Shown here: in pieces, positions 27,077 through 35,909 of the stretch
Layout: each line of letters opens with the position of its first letter
Numbering within the stretch: position 1 is the first letter of the stretch
From: Arthrobacter sp. Soil764
GTDB taxonomy: Bacteria; Actinomycetota; Actinomycetes; Actinomycetales; Micrococcaceae
Length of the DNA stretch: 64,000 nucleotides
Direction of reading: 5' to 3'
Assembly (NCBI RefSeq): GCF_001428075.1
Contig: NZ_LMSI01000001.1
Location: forward strand, 225,512 to 289,511
The notes under the pieces: generated by a model
Told to the model about the DNA's origin: nothing
Seen by the model: only the letters and a program-made list of their open reading frames with translations
Databases searched by the model: none
Made by a program: the position numbers and the translations under genes

Positions 27077-28372
27077 CTACCCGGCGAGCGGCCGCACCTG
27101 GTTGCGCATCACATCGAAAAAGACGTCCTGGTTCTCGGCGCTGCCCAGCCCGTGCCCTCCCTCCAACCAAATCAGCTTCTTGTCCGGTGCCGAGAGCGAG
27201 TTGTAGTAGTCCTCCACCAGTGAGGCCATGGCATTGATGTCGTGCCGGCCCACGAAGAAGTAGACCGGAACGTCCAGCTTCAGGGCCTGTTGACGGAAGT
27301 CCAGGTTCTCGAGTTGCGGGTAGACGGCGTTGAACGATTCGATCACCCCGCGCGTGTGGTTGACCTTGTCGATGTAGCCATACTCGGGGACGAAGAACGG
27401 GATGAGCGGCACGGCCACCGAGAAACGCATGGATCCCATCATCTCGTTCAGTACGTCCAGGAAAGCGACGTAGGGGGACGCCACGTTGTTGCCGCGGTAG
27501 GGCGGGGGGCCGTTCCGCCGGAGCTCCTCCGCGCGGTCCTTGTCGCCCTGTTCCTCGAGGTGCTGAAGCGCCAGCCCATAGCCCATGCGATCGTTCTCTG
27601 TGGTGTTCACCATCTGGCCACTGCTGGCGAAGGCGTGGTACAGCTCCGGGTGCTCCTGGACCAGCCAGAGGCCGATGATGCTGGACCATGAAACGCCGTA
27701 GATGAAGATCTTCTCCTGCTTGAAGCGCTCCCGCAGCAGGTTGGTGAGGGCAACAGCATCCTTCACGTACCGTTCCTTGTTCAGGCCTTTGACCGGCACC
27801 GAACCGTATGACTTCCCGGTGCCCGGCTCGTCCCAGCTGACCACGGTGAACGTGTCCTCCAGCTGCCTGAACTCCTGGGCATTGAAGAAGCCGCCGCCGC
27901 CCGGGCCGCCCATCCCCAGGTTCAACAGCACAGGGTTGGATGGATTGTGGCCCCGGACCAGGATCCACTGCTCGCTGCCGTTCAGCTCCACCTTCTCAGC
28001 GCCCGCAATGCTGCCCGGCACCGGCTGGCCGTCTGAACCGGTGACCGGCGGGGTGCCGGACAGGATCTGGGACGCGACCACGGCCACTGCGGCCACGAGT
28101 GCCAGGACGCCCACGCCGGCCAGCTGTGCGTGCGGTTTCCGTCGCCGGACCACCAGCCACACCATGCCTGCCAGCCCCACCAGGAGCAGGGGCAGCCAGG
28201 CGAAGACCGGTACTCCGGTGGTGAGCGGCAGCAGCATGACGGGAAGGAGAAGCACGACGGCGGCCAGGAGCGCCAGGGCTGTCTTCCAGGCAACACCGCG
28301 ACGCCGCGCCCCGGGTTCGCGTGGTTGAGCCGCGGCGGCGTCTGTGGCGGGGGTGATCCGGCGGGAGTTCAT
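27077..28372 (-). CDS. Membrane-anchored alpha/beta hydrolase (aminopeptidase-like)
   Basis: The 431-residue protein has about three N-terminal hydrophobic segments and an extracytoplasmic alpha/beta hydrolase domain of the proline iminopeptidase type (NLGMGGPGGGGFFNAQEF, WDEPGTGKSYG, nucleophile in YGVSWSSIIGLWL, acid in VGRHDINA, histidine in EGGHGLGSA). It may cleave peptides or esters outside the membrane. The start is uncertain (28372 or 28390); neither has a strong ribosome site. The gene is bracketed by a 27-bp direct repeat. Confidence 0.82.
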   Translation of the reverse strand: MNSRRITPATDAAAAQPREPGARRRGVAWKTALALLAAVVLLLPVMLLPLTTGVPVFAWLPLLLVGLAGMVWLVVRRRKPHAQLAGVGVLALVAAVAVVASQILSGTPPVTGSDGQPVPGSIAGAEKVELNGSEQWILVRGHNPSNPVLLNLGMGGPGGGGFFNAQEFRQLEDTFTVVSWDEPGTGKSYGSVPVKGLNKERYVKDAVALTNLLRERFKQEKIFIYGVSWSSIIGLWLVQEHPELYHAFASSGQMVNTTENDRMGYGLALQHLEEQGDKDRAEELRRNGPPPYRGNNVASPYVAFLDVLNEMMGSMRFSVAVPLIPFFVPEYGYIDKVNHTRGVIESFNAVYPQLENLDFRQQALKLDVPVYFFVGRHDINAMASLVEDYYNSLSAPDKKLIWLEGGHGLGSAENQDVFFDVMRNQVRPLAG

Positions 28373-28483
28373 GGCATGCGGGGGTGGCATAAGGATGGGC
28401 CGTTTCAGGACCCGGGGAGCCACTTCGACCTTCCCCCAGTGCACCCGGCCGGGCTAGGGCTGAAGGTCCCGCGCCTGCCGCCC

Positions 28484-28510
28484 CTACAGCGGCACGGGCC
28501 GCACCTTTAC
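28484..28510. repeat. 27-bp direct repeat, right copy
   Basis: This copy overlaps the last codons and stop of the FetB-like gene. It matches 27050-27076 at 26 of 27 positions, and weaker similarity continues on its far side (CCCRGCGAGCGG). Confidence 0.75.
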
Positions 28511-29230
28511 GTTGCCCAGCGAGCGGATCAGCGCGACGGCGGTGATGGACCCCGCCGCCATGATCGAAGCCAGCACCACCACCTGGAACCGGCCGGCTTC
28601 CAGGGGCGAGGCGCCGCCGAAGATCGCGCCTACGAACGCGCCGGGGAGGGTGACCAGGCCGGTGGTCTTGGTCTGGTCCGTGGACGGGATCAGGGCCGAA
28701 TGCACCGCCTGCCGGGCCTGGATCAGGGTTGCCTGCCGCGGTGTTGCGCCCAGCGCCAGCCAGCCCTCCACCTGGTCCCACTGCTCCAGCACGGCTTCAA
28801 AGAAACGGCGGCCTGCCAGGGTGGCGATGGTCATGGAGTTGCCGATCACGATTCCGCCCACGGCCAGCAGGTACCGCGGCGCGAACTCGATGGCACCCGT
28901 TCCAAAGACCACGGCGAGGGTCACCAGGATGCCGGCAGCCATGGTTGCGGCCACCAGGGCAAAGCGCCGCCAGGACCAGGTGAGCCGCCGCGTGGCCGTC
29001 ACGGAAGCGACGCTGAACATGACCAGCAGGGCGGCCGCCACCCAGAGCGGGCTGCTGATGACGCCGCCCAACACCAGGCTGATGGCCGCGAGCTGGGCCG
29101 CCCCGCGGAGGATGGCCAGGGCAGGGGAGAGGTACGACGGCGTCCGCGCCGCCCACAGGATGCCCACCGTGAGTGCCGCCAGGATGGCCACGGCCAGGAG
29201 GGTGGGCAGCAGGGCGGAGACGGCGGGCAT
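28484..29230 (-). CDS. fetB: UPF0014/FetB-type ABC permease
   Basis: The 248-residue protein has about seven membrane segments and the family signature ALGATPRQATLIQARQAVHSALIPSTDQTKTTGLVTLPGAFVGAI. In Escherichia coli FetB pairs with the ATPase FetA for iron export. No FetA-like ATPase gene is adjacent here, so the partner is elsewhere or absent. The start ATG faces away from kdpD, and the shared intergenic region holds a repeat array. Confidence 0.87.
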   Translation of the reverse strand: MPAVSALLPTLLAVAILAALTVGILWAARTPSYLSPALAILRGAAQLAAISLVLGGVISSPLWVAAALLVMFSVASVTATRRLTWSWRRFALVAATMAAGILVTLAVVFGTGAIEFAPRYLLAVGGIVIGNSMTIATLAGRRFFEAVLEQWDQVEGWLALGATPRQATLIQARQAVHSALIPSTDQTKTTGLVTLPGAFVGAIFGGASPLEAGRFQVVVLASIMAAGSITAVALIRSLGNVKVRPVPL

Positions 29231-29267
29231 GCCGCCAGCTTACTGACTGCCCGCCACCGGCCCCTCC

Positions 29268-29346
29268 GACGCCCGCTCACCTCGGGCCGGTTTTCCTGCG
29301 ACGCGCGCTCACCTCTAGCGCCTTTTCACGCAACGCCCGCTCACCT
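29268..29346. repeat. Short tandem array, 32-bp period, fetB-kdpD intergenic
   Basis: The core CGCTCAC occurs at 29274, 29306 and 29338, exactly 32 bp apart. Spacers share TTTTC followed by GCxACGC, so a 32-bp unit close to CGCTCACCTCTAGCGCCTTT plus 12 further bases is repeated. The same core and period occur inside the E2 gene at 5417-5500. The last copy ends about 50 bp before the kdpD start. Confidence 0.82.
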
Positions 29347-29397
29347 GCTGCTTCTTGTTCCCCAGAGTTGGTCCGGCAGGGCGGAGGGGATAAGACT

Positions 29398-31977
29398 GTG
29401 GTTATGGCACGTGGAACGCTTCGGATCTTCCTGGGTGCGGCGGCAGGAACCGGCACCACGTACTCCATGCTGCGGGAAGCGCACCGTCTTGCGGCCTGCG
29501 GGAGGGACGTCGCCGTCGGCATTGCAGTGGACCACGGCAGGCAGGAGACCAGGCAGCTTCTTGACGGGCTCGACGTCGTGCCGCCGCGCCTCCTGATGGA
29601 CGTCCACGGGGCAGAGGTACCAGAGCTCGACGTTGAGGCCGTGCTGGCCCGGAAGCCGGAAGTGGCCGTCGTCGACGAATACGCGCACGTCAACACCGAA
29701 GGCAGCACTAATGAACGCCGTTGGCAGGACATCGAGGACCTTCTGGCGGCCGGAACCGACGTGCTTACCACCCTGGCCGTCCAGCACCTGGCCTCGCTGA
29801 AGGACGTTGTGACCGCGATCACCGACCAGCCGGGGGAGGGCGCGGTCCCGGATGCTGTGGTGCGGCGTGCCGACCATATGGAGCTGGTGGACATATCACC
29901 GGAACTGCTGCGCCAAAGGGTGGCTGACGGAAAGGTCTTCCCGAAGGAAAGGATCGACGCGGCCCTAGCCGGCGACTATCGCCTGGGCAGCCTCATTGCC
30001 CTCCGTGAGATCGCCTTGATCTGGTTGGCCGACCGGGTGGATGAAGGCCTCGCGGATTACCGGGCAAGCCAGGGCATCACGGCTACCTGGCCCGCCCGTG
30101 AGCGGATCGTCGTGGGACTTAGCGGGGGCCCGGAAGGGGAACTGCTGATCCGGCGCGCGTCCCGCATCCTGTCCAGAGTCCGTGGCGGGGACCTGCTGGC
30201 CGTCCATGTGCGGCGGGCCGAGGGGCGCAGCGCAGGGCCGGGCCGTTTGCTGGACGCGCAGCGGCAGTTGGTCACCGACCTCGGCGGAACCTCCCACACG
30301 TTTTCCGGCGAGGAACCTGCAGCATCACTCCTGGAGTTTGCCCGGAGCGTCAACGCCACGCAAATAGTCATCGGTGCCTCGCCCGGACGCGTCTGGAACC
30401 GGGTTTTTGGCGCCGGTACAGGCGCAAAAGTGGTCCGCGGTTCGGGTGATATCGACGTGCACATCGTGTCCCATCAGCAGGGCGGACCTGGATTGCCGGA
30501 GCCGGCGCACGCCGCGCTCAGCCGCAGGCGCACCGCTGTCGGTTTCGTCCTCGCCGTACTCCTTCCGGTCCTGCTGACACTGCTGCTGTCCGTCAGCCCG
30601 GAACTGAACCTGGCCACGCATGCGCTGGTCCACCTGACCGGGGTGATGGCGGTGGCGTTCATCGGCGGCCTGTGGCCGGCGGTACTCGCGGCGGTCCTGG
30701 GTTCGCTGCTGCTCAATTACTTCCAGACGGACCCGGTGGGAACCTTCAACATCAGTGACCCCCAGAACGTGTTCGCGCTGTTGGTCTTCCTGAGCGCTGC
30801 TGTGGCTGTGTCGCTGGTGGTGGGACTGTCCGCCAGGCGCGCCCGGGAGGCGGCACGTGCACGCGCGGAAGCCGCCACCCTCGCTGACCTCGCCCATGAT
30901 GCCCTGCTCGCCGACGACACCGTCGCGGCGTTCATGGACAAGGTCCGGGAGACCTTCCAGGTCAGGTCCGCTGGGCTCTTTACTACCTCCGGGAACGGGG
31001 AGGCCGCATGGGCACTCCAGGCCTTTTCGGGTGACGCTCCGCCTCCCTTCCCGGATGCTGCAGCCTTGACCGACAGCGTGGAACTGCCCGATGCCGGGAC
31101 CGCGCTGGTCCTCTCCGGGCGGATCCTCACGGCCGGTGACCGGCTCCTCCTGGCCGCCCACGGGGCCCATCTCCTGCTGCTGCGCCAACGCCATGCCCTT
31201 CAGCGGACGCTGCAGAGCACCACGAAACTGGCCGAGGGCAACAGCGTCCGTACCGCCATCCTGCGTGCCGTCAGCCATGACCTGCGGACCCCGCTGGCGG
31301 GGATAAAGCTGGCCGTTACGGCGCTCCGGCGGCAAGGCCGCAGACTGCCGGCAGAGGTGCAGGCCGAGATGCTCGAAACCATCGAGTCCTACACCGAGCG
31401 CCTGGACGCGCTGATCTCCAACCTCCTGGACATGTCCCGGATCTCCAGCGGTTCGGCCGCTCCGCTGACCGCCCCGGTCACGTGGGGCGACGCGGTCGAA
31501 GACGCCCTGCGCGGCCTGCCGGCGGACCGCGTCCGGGTTGACCTCGCCCCCAAGATTTCCGCCGTGCAGGCTGATTTGGGAATGCTGGAGCGGGTCATCG
31601 CCAACATCGTCGAGAATGCCCTGAAATACGCGCCGTCGTCCGATGTTGCCATCGTGGGTGTCCCTGGCGGATCCCACGCAGCGGACGACGGCGGCACCCC
31701 CTTCGGCGAGTTGCGCATCGTCGATCACGGGCAGGGCGTGCCCGCTGCCGCCGTCGAGGGCATGTTCCAGCCCTTCCAGCGCCTCGATGACGCGCCCGTT
31801 GGCCTCGGCATGGGGCTTGGCCTCGCCGTCGCGAAAGGCTTCACGGAGGCCATGGGCGGGCAGTTGCTGGCCGAGCCCACCCCCGGCGGAGGATTGACGA
31901 TGATTATCCGCCTGCCCCTTTCGGCCGGACCGGCCGTGGCGGTCGTACCCGGGAAAGCAGGCACCAGCACCTCGTGA
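29398..31977 (+). CDS. kdpD: KdpD-like sensor histidine kinase with altered P-loop
   Basis: The 859-residue kinase has the KdpD order: N-terminal KdpD domain, universal stress protein domain (ERIVVGLSGGPEGELLIRRA), four membrane segments (about 380-490), GAF-like region, then HisKA/HATPase with H-box VSHDLRTPLAGIK, N-box NIVENALKYAP and GLGMGLGLAVAKG. The Walker A of KdpD (normally GxxPGVGKT) reads GAAAGTGTTY, so the lysine is lost; Walker B reads VVDEYAHVN. GTG 29398 has GGAGGGG 8 bp upstream; ATG 29404 is the alternative. It overlaps the regulator gene by 4 bp. No kdpFABC is present. Confidence 0.9.
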   Translation: MVMARGTLRIFLGAAAGTGTTYSMLREAHRLAACGRDVAVGIAVDHGRQETRQLLDGLDVVPPRLLMDVHGAEVPELDVEAVLARKPEVAVVDEYAHVNTEGSTNERRWQDIEDLLAAGTDVLTTLAVQHLASLKDVVTAITDQPGEGAVPDAVVRRADHMELVDISPELLRQRVADGKVFPKERIDAALAGDYRLGSLIALREIALIWLADRVDEGLADYRASQGITATWPARERIVVGLSGGPEGELLIRRASRILSRVRGGDLLAVHVRRAEGRSAGPGRLLDAQRQLVTDLGGTSHTFSGEEPAASLLEFARSVNATQIVIGASPGRVWNRVFGAGTGAKVVRGSGDIDVHIVSHQQGGPGLPEPAHAALSRRRTAVGFVLAVLLPVLLTLLLSVSPELNLATHALVHLTGVMAVAFIGGLWPAVLAAVLGSLLLNYFQTDPVGTFNISDPQNVFALLVFLSAAVAVSLVVGLSARRAREAARARAEAATLADLAHDALLADDTVAAFMDKVRETFQVRSAGLFTTSGNGEAAWALQAFSGDAPPPFPDAAALTDSVELPDAGTALVLSGRILTAGDRLLLAAHGAHLLLLRQRHALQRTLQSTTKLAEGNSVRTAILRAVSHDLRTPLAGIKLAVTALRRQGRRLPAEVQAEMLETIESYTERLDALISNLLDMSRISSGSAAPLTAPVTWGDAVEDALRGLPADRVRVDLAPKISAVQADLGMLERVIANIVENALKYAPSSDVAIVGVPGGSHAADDGGTPFGELRIVDHGQGVPAAAVEGMFQPFQRLDDAPVGLGMGLGLAVAKGFTEAMGGQLLAEPTPGGGLTMIIRLPLSAGPAVAVVPGKAGTSTS

Positions 31978-32657
31978 GGACCGTACTGATCGTTGACGAC
32001 GAACCGCAGCTCCTGCGCGCACTCCAGGTCAACCTGGAAGCGGAGGGCTACCGGGTGCTCACTGCCTTGGACGGAGTGACCGCACTGAAGTACGCGGAGG
32101 CGGGCCACCCGGACGCCATGGTGCTGGACCTGGGCCTGCCGGACATCAACGGAGTGGATGTGATCACCAGGATCCGCCGCACCAGCGGTATGCCCATCAT
32201 CGTGCTGTCAGCCCGGCACGGATCCGTGGACAAGGTCCGGGCCCTGGACGCCGGCGCGGATGACTACGTGACCAAACCGTTCGGCTTGGACGAGCTCCTG
32301 GCGCGGCTGCGGGTGGCCGGCCGGCGGGCCGGGACGCCGGAAGTGGTGGACACTGCGGCTGCGGTGGACGTGGGGGATTTCGAGGTGGACCTGGCGAAGC
32401 GGAAGGTGACCCGCGCGGGGGAACAGGTCCGCCTTACCCCGCGCGAGTGGGCCATCCTGGAACTGCTGGTGCGCAATCCCGGACGGCTCATCACCCAGCA
32501 GCAGATGCTCCGGAAGGTATGGGGTGCGGGCTACGACACCGAGACCCACTACCTGCGCGTCTACATGGGCCAACTGCGCCGCAAACTGGAAGCAGACCCG
32601 GCCCGGCCGCGGCACCTGCTGACGGAAGCCGGCATGGGGTACCGCTTCGAACCGTGA
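31974..32657 (+). CDS. kdpE: KdpE-like OmpR-family response regulator
   Basis: The 227-residue regulator has a receiver domain (VLIVDDEPQLLRAL, phospho-acceptor aspartate in MVLDLGLPDINGVD, KPF switch lysine) and a winged-helix DNA-binding domain (LTPREWAILELLVRNPGRLITQQQMLRKVWG). It is translated from a GTG inside the kdpD stop. The likely local targets are the permease at 32799 and the unknown gene at 35184, which share an upstream motif. Confidence 0.92.
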   Translation: MRTVLIVDDEPQLLRALQVNLEAEGYRVLTALDGVTALKYAEAGHPDAMVLDLGLPDINGVDVITRIRRTSGMPIIVLSARHGSVDKVRALDAGADDYVTKPFGLDELLARLRVAGRRAGTPEVVDTAAAVDVGDFEVDLAKRKVTRAGEQVRLTPREWAILELLVRNPGRLITQQQMLRKVWGAGYDTETHYLRVYMGQLRRKLEADPARPRHLLTEAGMGYRFEP

Positions 32658-32694
32658 CGCGCCGCGGAAGGGCCTGCCCGCCGTCTTAAATCAC

Positions 32695-32720
32695 GCGTAA
32701 AGGATTCGTCAATAAAGGCC
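32695..32720 (+). promoter_or_regulatory. Candidate KdpE-type box before the APC permease
   Basis: The sequence GCGTAAAGGATTCGTCAATA (continuing AAGGCC) lies 78 bp upstream of the permease start. It agrees at 20 of 26 positions with a site on the opposite strand at 35260-35285, 75 bp upstream of another gene. Confidence 0.65.
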
Positions 32721-32798
32721 CTTTTCGCAGGTCAGCAGTTTTTGCCGGTGCTAGCTTCGCAGTGGTCGCGCTGCATCGGGCAGCGCGGAAAGGCAAAG

Positions 32799-34775
32799 AT
32801 GACCACGTTGAGCAGGCCCCCCGCGGATCCTTCCGCGCCCCATCCGCACGGCAGGAGGGCACTCCAGGACTGGCTGCTGTTTGGGCTGCAGGACAGCAAG
32901 GGTGCCCACCAAGGCCCGGGAGGCGTGCCCACCCAGCACGAGAAGAAACATTCCTGGTGGCAGGTCATGTGCCTCACCGGTGTGGACTACTTCTCCACAC
33001 TCGGCTACCAGCCGGCCATCGCGGCACTGGCGGCCGGGGTCATCTCCCCGCTGGCCACCCTGGTGCTGGTGGCGGTGACCCTTTTGGGCGCCCTGCCGGT
33101 ATACAGGAGGGTTGCCGGTGAAAGCCCCCGCGGTGAAGGGTCCATTGCCATGCTGGAGCGGCTGCTTCCCCGTTGGGGAGGCAAGCTCCTGGTGCTGGTC
33201 CTCCTCGGGTTCGCCGCCACCGACTTCATGATCACCATGACCCTTTCGGCAGCCGACGCCACCGCCCACCTCATCGGCAACCCTGTCGCCCCCGGCTGGC
33301 TCCAGAACCAGAACGTCCCGGTCACGCTCTTCCTGCTGGCCCTGCTGGCGGCGGTGTTCCTGCGCGGATTCAAGGAAGCCATCGGCGTCGCCGTGGTCCT
33401 GGTGGTCCTCTACCTGGGCCTAAACGCGGTGGTGGTGGTTGCCACCCTCGCCCAGGTCCTCACCCATCCCGCGGCCATGGGCGACTGGTGGACCAACTTA
33501 TGGGTATCCCATGGAAACCCGCTGATGGCCGTGGCCATCGCCCTGCTCGTGTTCCCCAAACTGGCGCTGGGCCTGTCGGGCTTCGAGACCGGCGTCGCCG
33601 TGATGCCGCAGGTCCGCGGAGATGTGGACGATACGGAAGAAAACCCCGCCGGCCGCATCCGGGGTGCCCGGCGCATGCTCACCACCGCCGCGGTGATCAT
33701 GAGCGTCTTCCTGCTGACCACCAGCTTCATCACTGTTGTCCTCATCCCGGAGCAGGAGTTCCAGCCCGGCGGCCAGGCGAACGGCCGTGCCCTGGCCTAC
33801 CTGGCGCACGAGTACCTCGGCGTAGGGTTCGGCAGCGTCTATGACATCAGCACCATCGGCATCCTCTGGTTCGCCGGCGCCTCCGCCATGGCCGGCCTGC
33901 TGAACCTGGTTCCCCGGTACCTGCCGCGCTACGGCATGGCTCCGGCCTGGGCCAAGGCGGTCCGGCCCCTGGTGCTCGTCTTCACGCTGATCGGTTTCCT
34001 GATCACCTTCATTTTCAACGCCGACGTCGACGCCCAGGGCGGTGCGTATGCCACCGGCGTCCTGGTGCTGATGACCTCCGCGGCCGTCGCCGTCACGCTG
34101 TCGGCGCGCCGGCGCGGGCAGCGGAACCTCACGCTGGGTTTCGGCGCCATCTCGGTGGTATTCGCCTACACTACGGTGGCCAACATCTTCGAACGCCCGG
34201 AAGGCATCCGGATCGCCGCCATCTTCATCCTGGGCATCATCGTCATCTCACTGCTGTCCAGGGTCCGGCGTTCCTTTGAACTGCACGCCACCCGGGTGCA
34301 CCTGGACCAACAGGCCCTGGAGTTCATGTCCAGCACCCTCGACGGGCCCATCACCATCATCGCGCACGAGCCCCTGCGGCTGTCCCCGGAGGCATACCGG
34401 GACAAACTCGAATCAGCCATCGAGGTCAGCCACCTCCCGCTGGCCGGTGACGCCCTGTTCCTCGAGGTCGTCGTGGACGACTCCTCGGACTTCGAAACGG
34501 AGCTGCATGTCCGCGGCGTGAACCGGCACGGCTACCACATCCTCGAAGTCCACGGGCCGGTGGTGCCCAACACCATCGCCTCCGTGCTGTTGCACATCAG
34601 GGACGTCACGGGGCTGATGCCCCACATCTACTTCCGGTGGACGGAAGGCAACCCCATCACCAACCTCGTCCGGTTCCTGTTCCTGGGCGAGGGCGAAATC
34701 GCGCCCGTGACCAGGGAGGTGCTGCGCGAGGCCGTGCCGGATGTCACCCAGCGTCCATGGGTCCACGTGGGCTGA
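32799..34775 (+). CDS. APC-superfamily permease, probable potassium transporter
   Basis: The 658-residue protein has about twelve membrane segments in an APC/LeuT fold ([21 protein letters not shown] and [20 protein letters not shown]) and a soluble C-terminal domain of about 150 residues. The arrangement resembles KimA/Kup-like potassium symporters more than amino acid carriers with short tails. The ATG follows GGAAAGGCAAAG. It lies directly downstream of kdpDE where kdpFABC would be expected. Potassium transport is inference from context. The 3' end overlaps the convergent gene by 32 bp. Confidence 0.82.
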   Translation: MTTLSRPPADPSAPHPHGRRALQDWLLFGLQDSKGAHQGPGGVPTQHEKKHSWWQVMCLTGVDYFSTLGYQPAIAALAAGVISPLATLVLVAVTLLGALPVYRRVAGESPRGEGSIAMLERLLPRWGGKLLVLVLLGFAATDFMITMTLSAADATAHLIGNPVAPGWLQNQNVPVTLFLLALLAAVFLRGFKEAIGVAVVLVVLYLGLNAVVVVATLAQVLTHPAAMGDWWTNLWVSHGNPLMAVAIALLVFPKLALGLSGFETGVAVMPQVRGDVDDTEENPAGRIRGARRMLTTAAVIMSVFLLTTSFITVVLIPEQEFQPGGQANGRALAYLAHEYLGVGFGSVYDISTIGILWFAGASAMAGLLNLVPRYLPRYGMAPAWAKAVRPLVLVFTLIGFLITFIFNADVDAQGGAYATGVLVLMTSAAVAVTLSARRRGQRNLTLGFGAISVVFAYTTVANIFERPEGIRIAAIFILGIIVISLLSRVRRSFELHATRVHLDQQALEFMSSTLDGPITIIAHEPLRLSPEAYRDKLESAIEVSHLPLAGDALFLEVVVDDSSDFETELHVRGVNRHGYHILEVHGPVVPNTIASVLLHIRDVTGLMPHIYFRWTEGNPITNLVRFLFLGEGEIAPVTREVLREAVPDVTQRPWVHVG

Positions 34776-35184
34776 CGGGAGGGCCCGCCGTTCGCCGTTC
34801 TTTGTCCTCCCGTCCCGCCACGTGCGGCACCGAGGCTGCAACGCGGGCGGCGTCCGCGAGGCTTGACGGGAGGTGCACGCGGAAGGCGGCCCCGGCGTCG
34901 TCCTCCCAAACGCCCGCGGCCAGCACCACTACGTGCACCATGTCACCGTAGGAATCGTTGCAGGCGAGGATGTCACCGGGGACTTTGTACCCGGGTGAAC
35001 CGGGTGACGGCCAGGGCTGGAAGATCACCCACCAGCCCTCGCCGTCCTCGTCGGGGAAGAGGTAACCCGCAGCCGGATGCAGGGCTCGGCCGTTCAGTCC
35101 GCGGCCGCCGTAGCCCTCCACCGCCCCGGCCGCCGCGGCGAACCTGACCCTGCCCCGGTCTTCGGGCACCTCATCCCACTGCAT
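34744..35184 (-). CDS. Hypothetical protein sharing the KdpE-type upstream motif
   Basis: The 146-residue protein is not recognised. Its sequence is soluble and rich in aromatic residues ([15 protein letters not shown] ... [23 protein letters not shown] ... [24 protein letters not shown]). The ATG at 35184 has GGGAGA at good spacing, so the 21-bp longer form is less likely. Its promoter carries the motif shared with the permease, so it is probably induced by the same signal. It is convergent with that permease. Confidence 0.72.
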   Translation of the reverse strand: MQWDEVPEDRGRVRFAAAAGAVEGYGGRGLNGRALHPAAGYLFPDEDGEGWWVIFQPWPSPGSPGYKVPGDILACNDSYGDMVHVVVLAAGVWEDDAGAAFRVHLPSSLADAARVAASVPHVAGREDKERRTAGPPVSPRGPMDAG

Positions 35185-35259
35185 CTGCTCTCCCTGCCTC
35201 AACACACGCTGGCTGTGCCTCCATCAAAGGGCCTCGAGGGCGCAGCCGGGGCGGCAGGG

Positions 35260-35285
35260 GCGTTTTAATGACGGATTCTTTACGC
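35260..35285 (-). promoter_or_regulatory. Candidate KdpE-type box before the hypothetical gene
   Basis: Read on the minus strand the site begins GCGTAAAGAATCCGTCATTA and continues AAACGC, agreeing at 20 of 26 positions with 32695-32720. It ends 75 bp before the ATG at 35184, almost the same distance as in the other case. Confidence 0.65.
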
Positions 35286-35341
35286 CGCCCACCGTTGCGG
35301 GCAGCAGGAGGATGAGGGGCAGCGGCACCATAATGGGACCC

Positions 35342-35860
35342 ATGCAAAACCCCGTTAGCGTCCGCCCCATGTGCCCGGAGGACTGGGGTGCGGTCCACGC
35401 CATTTATGCCGCGGGCATCGCCACGGGGGAGGCCACCTTCGAGAGCGAGCCGCCTACCTGGGAAGCGTTCGACGGCGGGCGGTTGCCCGGGCACCGGCTG
35501 ATCGCCGAGGACAGGGACAGGGTTTTGGGATGGGCAGCGGTATCGTCCGTGTCGTCCCGGGAGGTCTACTGGGGCGTCGTGGAGCACTCCATCTACGTTG
35601 CGCCGGAAACGCACGGACGCGGCGTGGGCAGGCTCCTCCTGAACGCCCTGATCGAGTCCACCGAAGCCGCAGGGATCTGGACCATCCAGTCCAGCATCTT
35701 CCCGGAGAACACGGCAAGCCTTGCCCTGCACCAGCGCCTGGGTTTCCGGGTGGTGGGAACCAGGGAACGGATTGCCAGGATCAGCCACGGACCCAAGGCC
35801 GGCCACTGGCAGGACACCCTGCTCCTGGAACGCCGCAGCGGGGTGGCCGGCACGGAATAG
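35342..35860 (+). CDS. GNAT N-acetyltransferase (phosphinothricin acetyltransferase-like)
   Basis: The 172-residue protein has the GNAT fold of the Pat/YncA group: SVRPMCPEDWGAVHAIYAAGIATGEATFES, acetyl-CoA loop HGRGVGRLLLNALIE, and SLALHQRLGFRVVGTRERIAR. It acetylates an amino compound such as methionine sulfone or phosphinothricin analogues in other species. ATG 35342 begins the domain; in-frame ATGs at 35312 and 35333 are alternatives. Confidence 0.87.
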   Translation: MQNPVSVRPMCPEDWGAVHAIYAAGIATGEATFESEPPTWEAFDGGRLPGHRLIAEDRDRVLGWAAVSSVSSREVYWGVVEHSIYVAPETHGRGVGRLLLNALIESTEAAGIWTIQSSIFPENTASLALHQRLGFRVVGTRERIARISHGPKAGHWQDTLLLERRSGVAGTE

Positions 35861-35901
35861 CCCGCCCGGAGCTGAGGCTTCGGACGGGCTATCGGGGTTT
35901 T
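35858..35901. terminator. Terminator between convergent GNAT and copC genes
   Basis: An interrupted stem (AGCCCG-CCCGGAGC / GCTTCGGACGGGCT) with a 4-nt loop is followed by GGGGTTTT on the plus strand. It lies between two gene ends and can stop transcription from both sides. Confidence 0.75.
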
Positions 35902-35909
35902 AGGCGTTG

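Noticed and set aside
30325..32022. 565-codon minus-strand frame opposite kdpD
   Set aside because: Antisense shadow; kdpD motifs are intact on the other strand.
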